Positions 44,355-44,981 of a stretch of DNA of 44,981 bases are shown here, in pieces (positions within the stretch are counted from its first letter, which is position 1; each line of letters starts with the position of its first letter). The notes beneath the pieces were generated by a model. That model was not told the DNA's origin, made no database searches, and saw only the letters and a program-made list of their open reading frames with translations. The stretch is from NCBI GenBank assembly GCA_003209565.1, contig QCQK01000011.1, forward strand, positions 1 to 44,981. Direction: 5' to 3'. Position numbers and translations under genes: made by a program. Source of the stretch: Prochlorococcus sp. AG-449-J16. GTDB taxonomy: Bacteria > Cyanobacteriota > Cyanobacteriia > PCC-6307 > Cyanobiaceae.

Positions 44355-44708
44355 TTAACTTTGTTTAACTAGAAGTACTAAATCATCTATCTTTAAATCC
44401 TTAATATTTTTTCCAATTCTTTTTGAAAAAGTATTTAATTTTTTCGCAGTAGATTCTAATTGTTCATAAAAAAGATCACTAAATTTTTTATCTTCAAATT
44501 TTCTGGATTGATTATCACACCATTCTCTTAGGGCATTTTTATTTTGATTTTCTGAACTATTATTTGTATTTATAGTTTTTAGTATCTGGAGGCAATGAGC
44601 AAGTATTCTTACATGATGTTTCTGCATTGCTGGTAGATCAAGATTATCAATTTCTTGAATTGTTTGAATATTTAAAGGTTTTGAGAGGGGATCAAGATTA
44701 TTAGACAT
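44355..44708 (-). CDS. Small helical protein, unknown
   Basis: 117 residues, mainly helical, no signal or membrane segment: LPAMQKHHVRILAHCLQILKTI, ALREWCDNQSRKFEDKKFSD, FYEQLESTAKKLNTFSKRIG. No helix-turn-helix or Fe-S cysteine set is seen, so it is not the SufR repressor that precedes suf in some cyanobacteria. Divergent from sufB with 96 bases between. I do not recognise it. Confidence 0.7.
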   Translation of the reverse strand: MSNNLDPLSKPLNIQTIQEIDNLDLPAMQKHHVRILAHCLQILKTINTNNSSENQNKNALREWCDNQSRKFEDKKFSDLFYEQLESTAKKLNTFSKRIGKNIKDLKIDDLVLLVKQS

Positions 44709-44804
44709 TAATTTTTAGTTTTAATAAAGGAAAAAAACTCAATATTGGGGGTATCTTTCGTTAGAGTGTATACAGCTAATTTTAATAAGTTATTTTTAGA
44801 TAAC

Positions 44805-44981
44805 ATGGTCAACGAAAATTTAGTTAAAGATGTAGTGAAAGAGCCTTACAAATATGGTTTCGTTACTGATATTGAAACTGAAAAAATAGCAAAGGGATTA
44901 AATGAAGACATCATAAGATTGATTTCACAAAAAAAAGAAGAACCTAAATATCTTCTTGATTTTAGATTAAAAGCTTTTAAA
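44805..44981 (+). CDS. sufB: SufB, Fe-S cluster scaffold subunit (5' part only)
   Basis: The first 59 codons up to the right edge, ATG at 44805. VVKEPYKYGFVTDIETEKIAKGLNEDIIRLIS and EPKYLLDFRLKAFK are typical of the SufB N-terminus (whole protein about 480 residues). With SufC and SufD it forms the scaffold complex that builds Fe-S clusters for photosystem I and other proteins. The remaining suf genes would lie beyond the window. Confidence 0.9.
   Translation, partial: MVNENLVKDVVKEPYKYGFVTDIETEKIAKGLNEDIIRLISQKKEEPKYLLDFRLKAFK

Overview
The window is strongly A+T-rich, gene-dense DNA from a marine picocyanobacterium, almost certainly a high-light-adapted Prochlorococcus. Evidence: zeta-carotene desaturase, NdhO, DUF751/Ycf33, DUF3120, DUF2973, DUF4346 and DUF4912 proteins, a high-light-inducible protein, VKOR-thioredoxin, the PDZ/radical-SAM protein of cyanobacteria, very short intergenic gaps, and frequent GTG/TTG starts. 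I see no rRNA, CRISPR array, insertion sequence, integrase or prophage. One tRNA (Asn) is present. Both ends cut genes: a TPR protein at the left edge and sufB at the right edge.

Layout. 1-1268: partial TPR-repeat gene, the only clearly repeat-rich, accessory-looking locus, followed by tRNA-Asn with its terminator. 1640-5719: an ABC ATPase with a small partner protein, cysteine synthase, a J-domain protein, ndhO and an SDR-family protein. 5670-7963: four-gene minus-strand run (A-type Fe-S carrier, TPR protein, LpxB-like glycosyltransferase-fold protein, small membrane protein). 8063-9991: crtQ plus a START/SRPBCC-like protein. 9984-11378: DUF751, rbfA, hemD. 11424-16898: GST, a secreted protein, aroK, a tandem-domain pterin synthase coupled to a RibD-C reductase, an acyltransferase-like protein and a DUF4346 protein; a 30-residue membrane peptide follows. 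17061-21890: rimO, VKOR-Trx, nadB and DUF3120. 22070-27056: radical-SAM protein, TolC, inositol-phosphatase family protein, YihY/BrkB protein, zinc-ribbon membrane protein. 27059-29243: hli gene, two small cyanobacterial proteins, HtrA protease. 29562-32431: ABC-F ATPase and a group of small uncharacterised genes, including a Nif11-like protein and a ribbon-helix-helix protein. 32438-36377: KtrA, KtrB and an SLC13 transporter as one operon. 36427-39608: type II NADH dehydrogenase-like protein, cysH, coaX, bcp. 39810-44708: rarA, pgm, a 56-residue membrane protein, DUF4912 protein and an unknown protein, then divergent sufB.

Functional themes are core phototroph metabolism: sulfate reduction and cysteine synthesis (cysH, cysK, possibly the SLC13 transporter), Fe-S cluster assembly (A-type carrier, sufB), carotenoid, tetrapyrrole, NAD, CoA, shikimate and pterin synthesis, K+ homeostasis, and thylakoid or envelope redox. 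I found no convincing new defence or mobile system. The more interesting leads are the tandem pterin synthase with one domain lacking its catalytic His, its coupling to a RibD-C reductase, two abutting divergent start codons, a perfect inverted repeat over the HtrA start codon, an operator-like repeat upstream of the RHH gene, and a Nif11-like protein that ends at a Gly-Gly.
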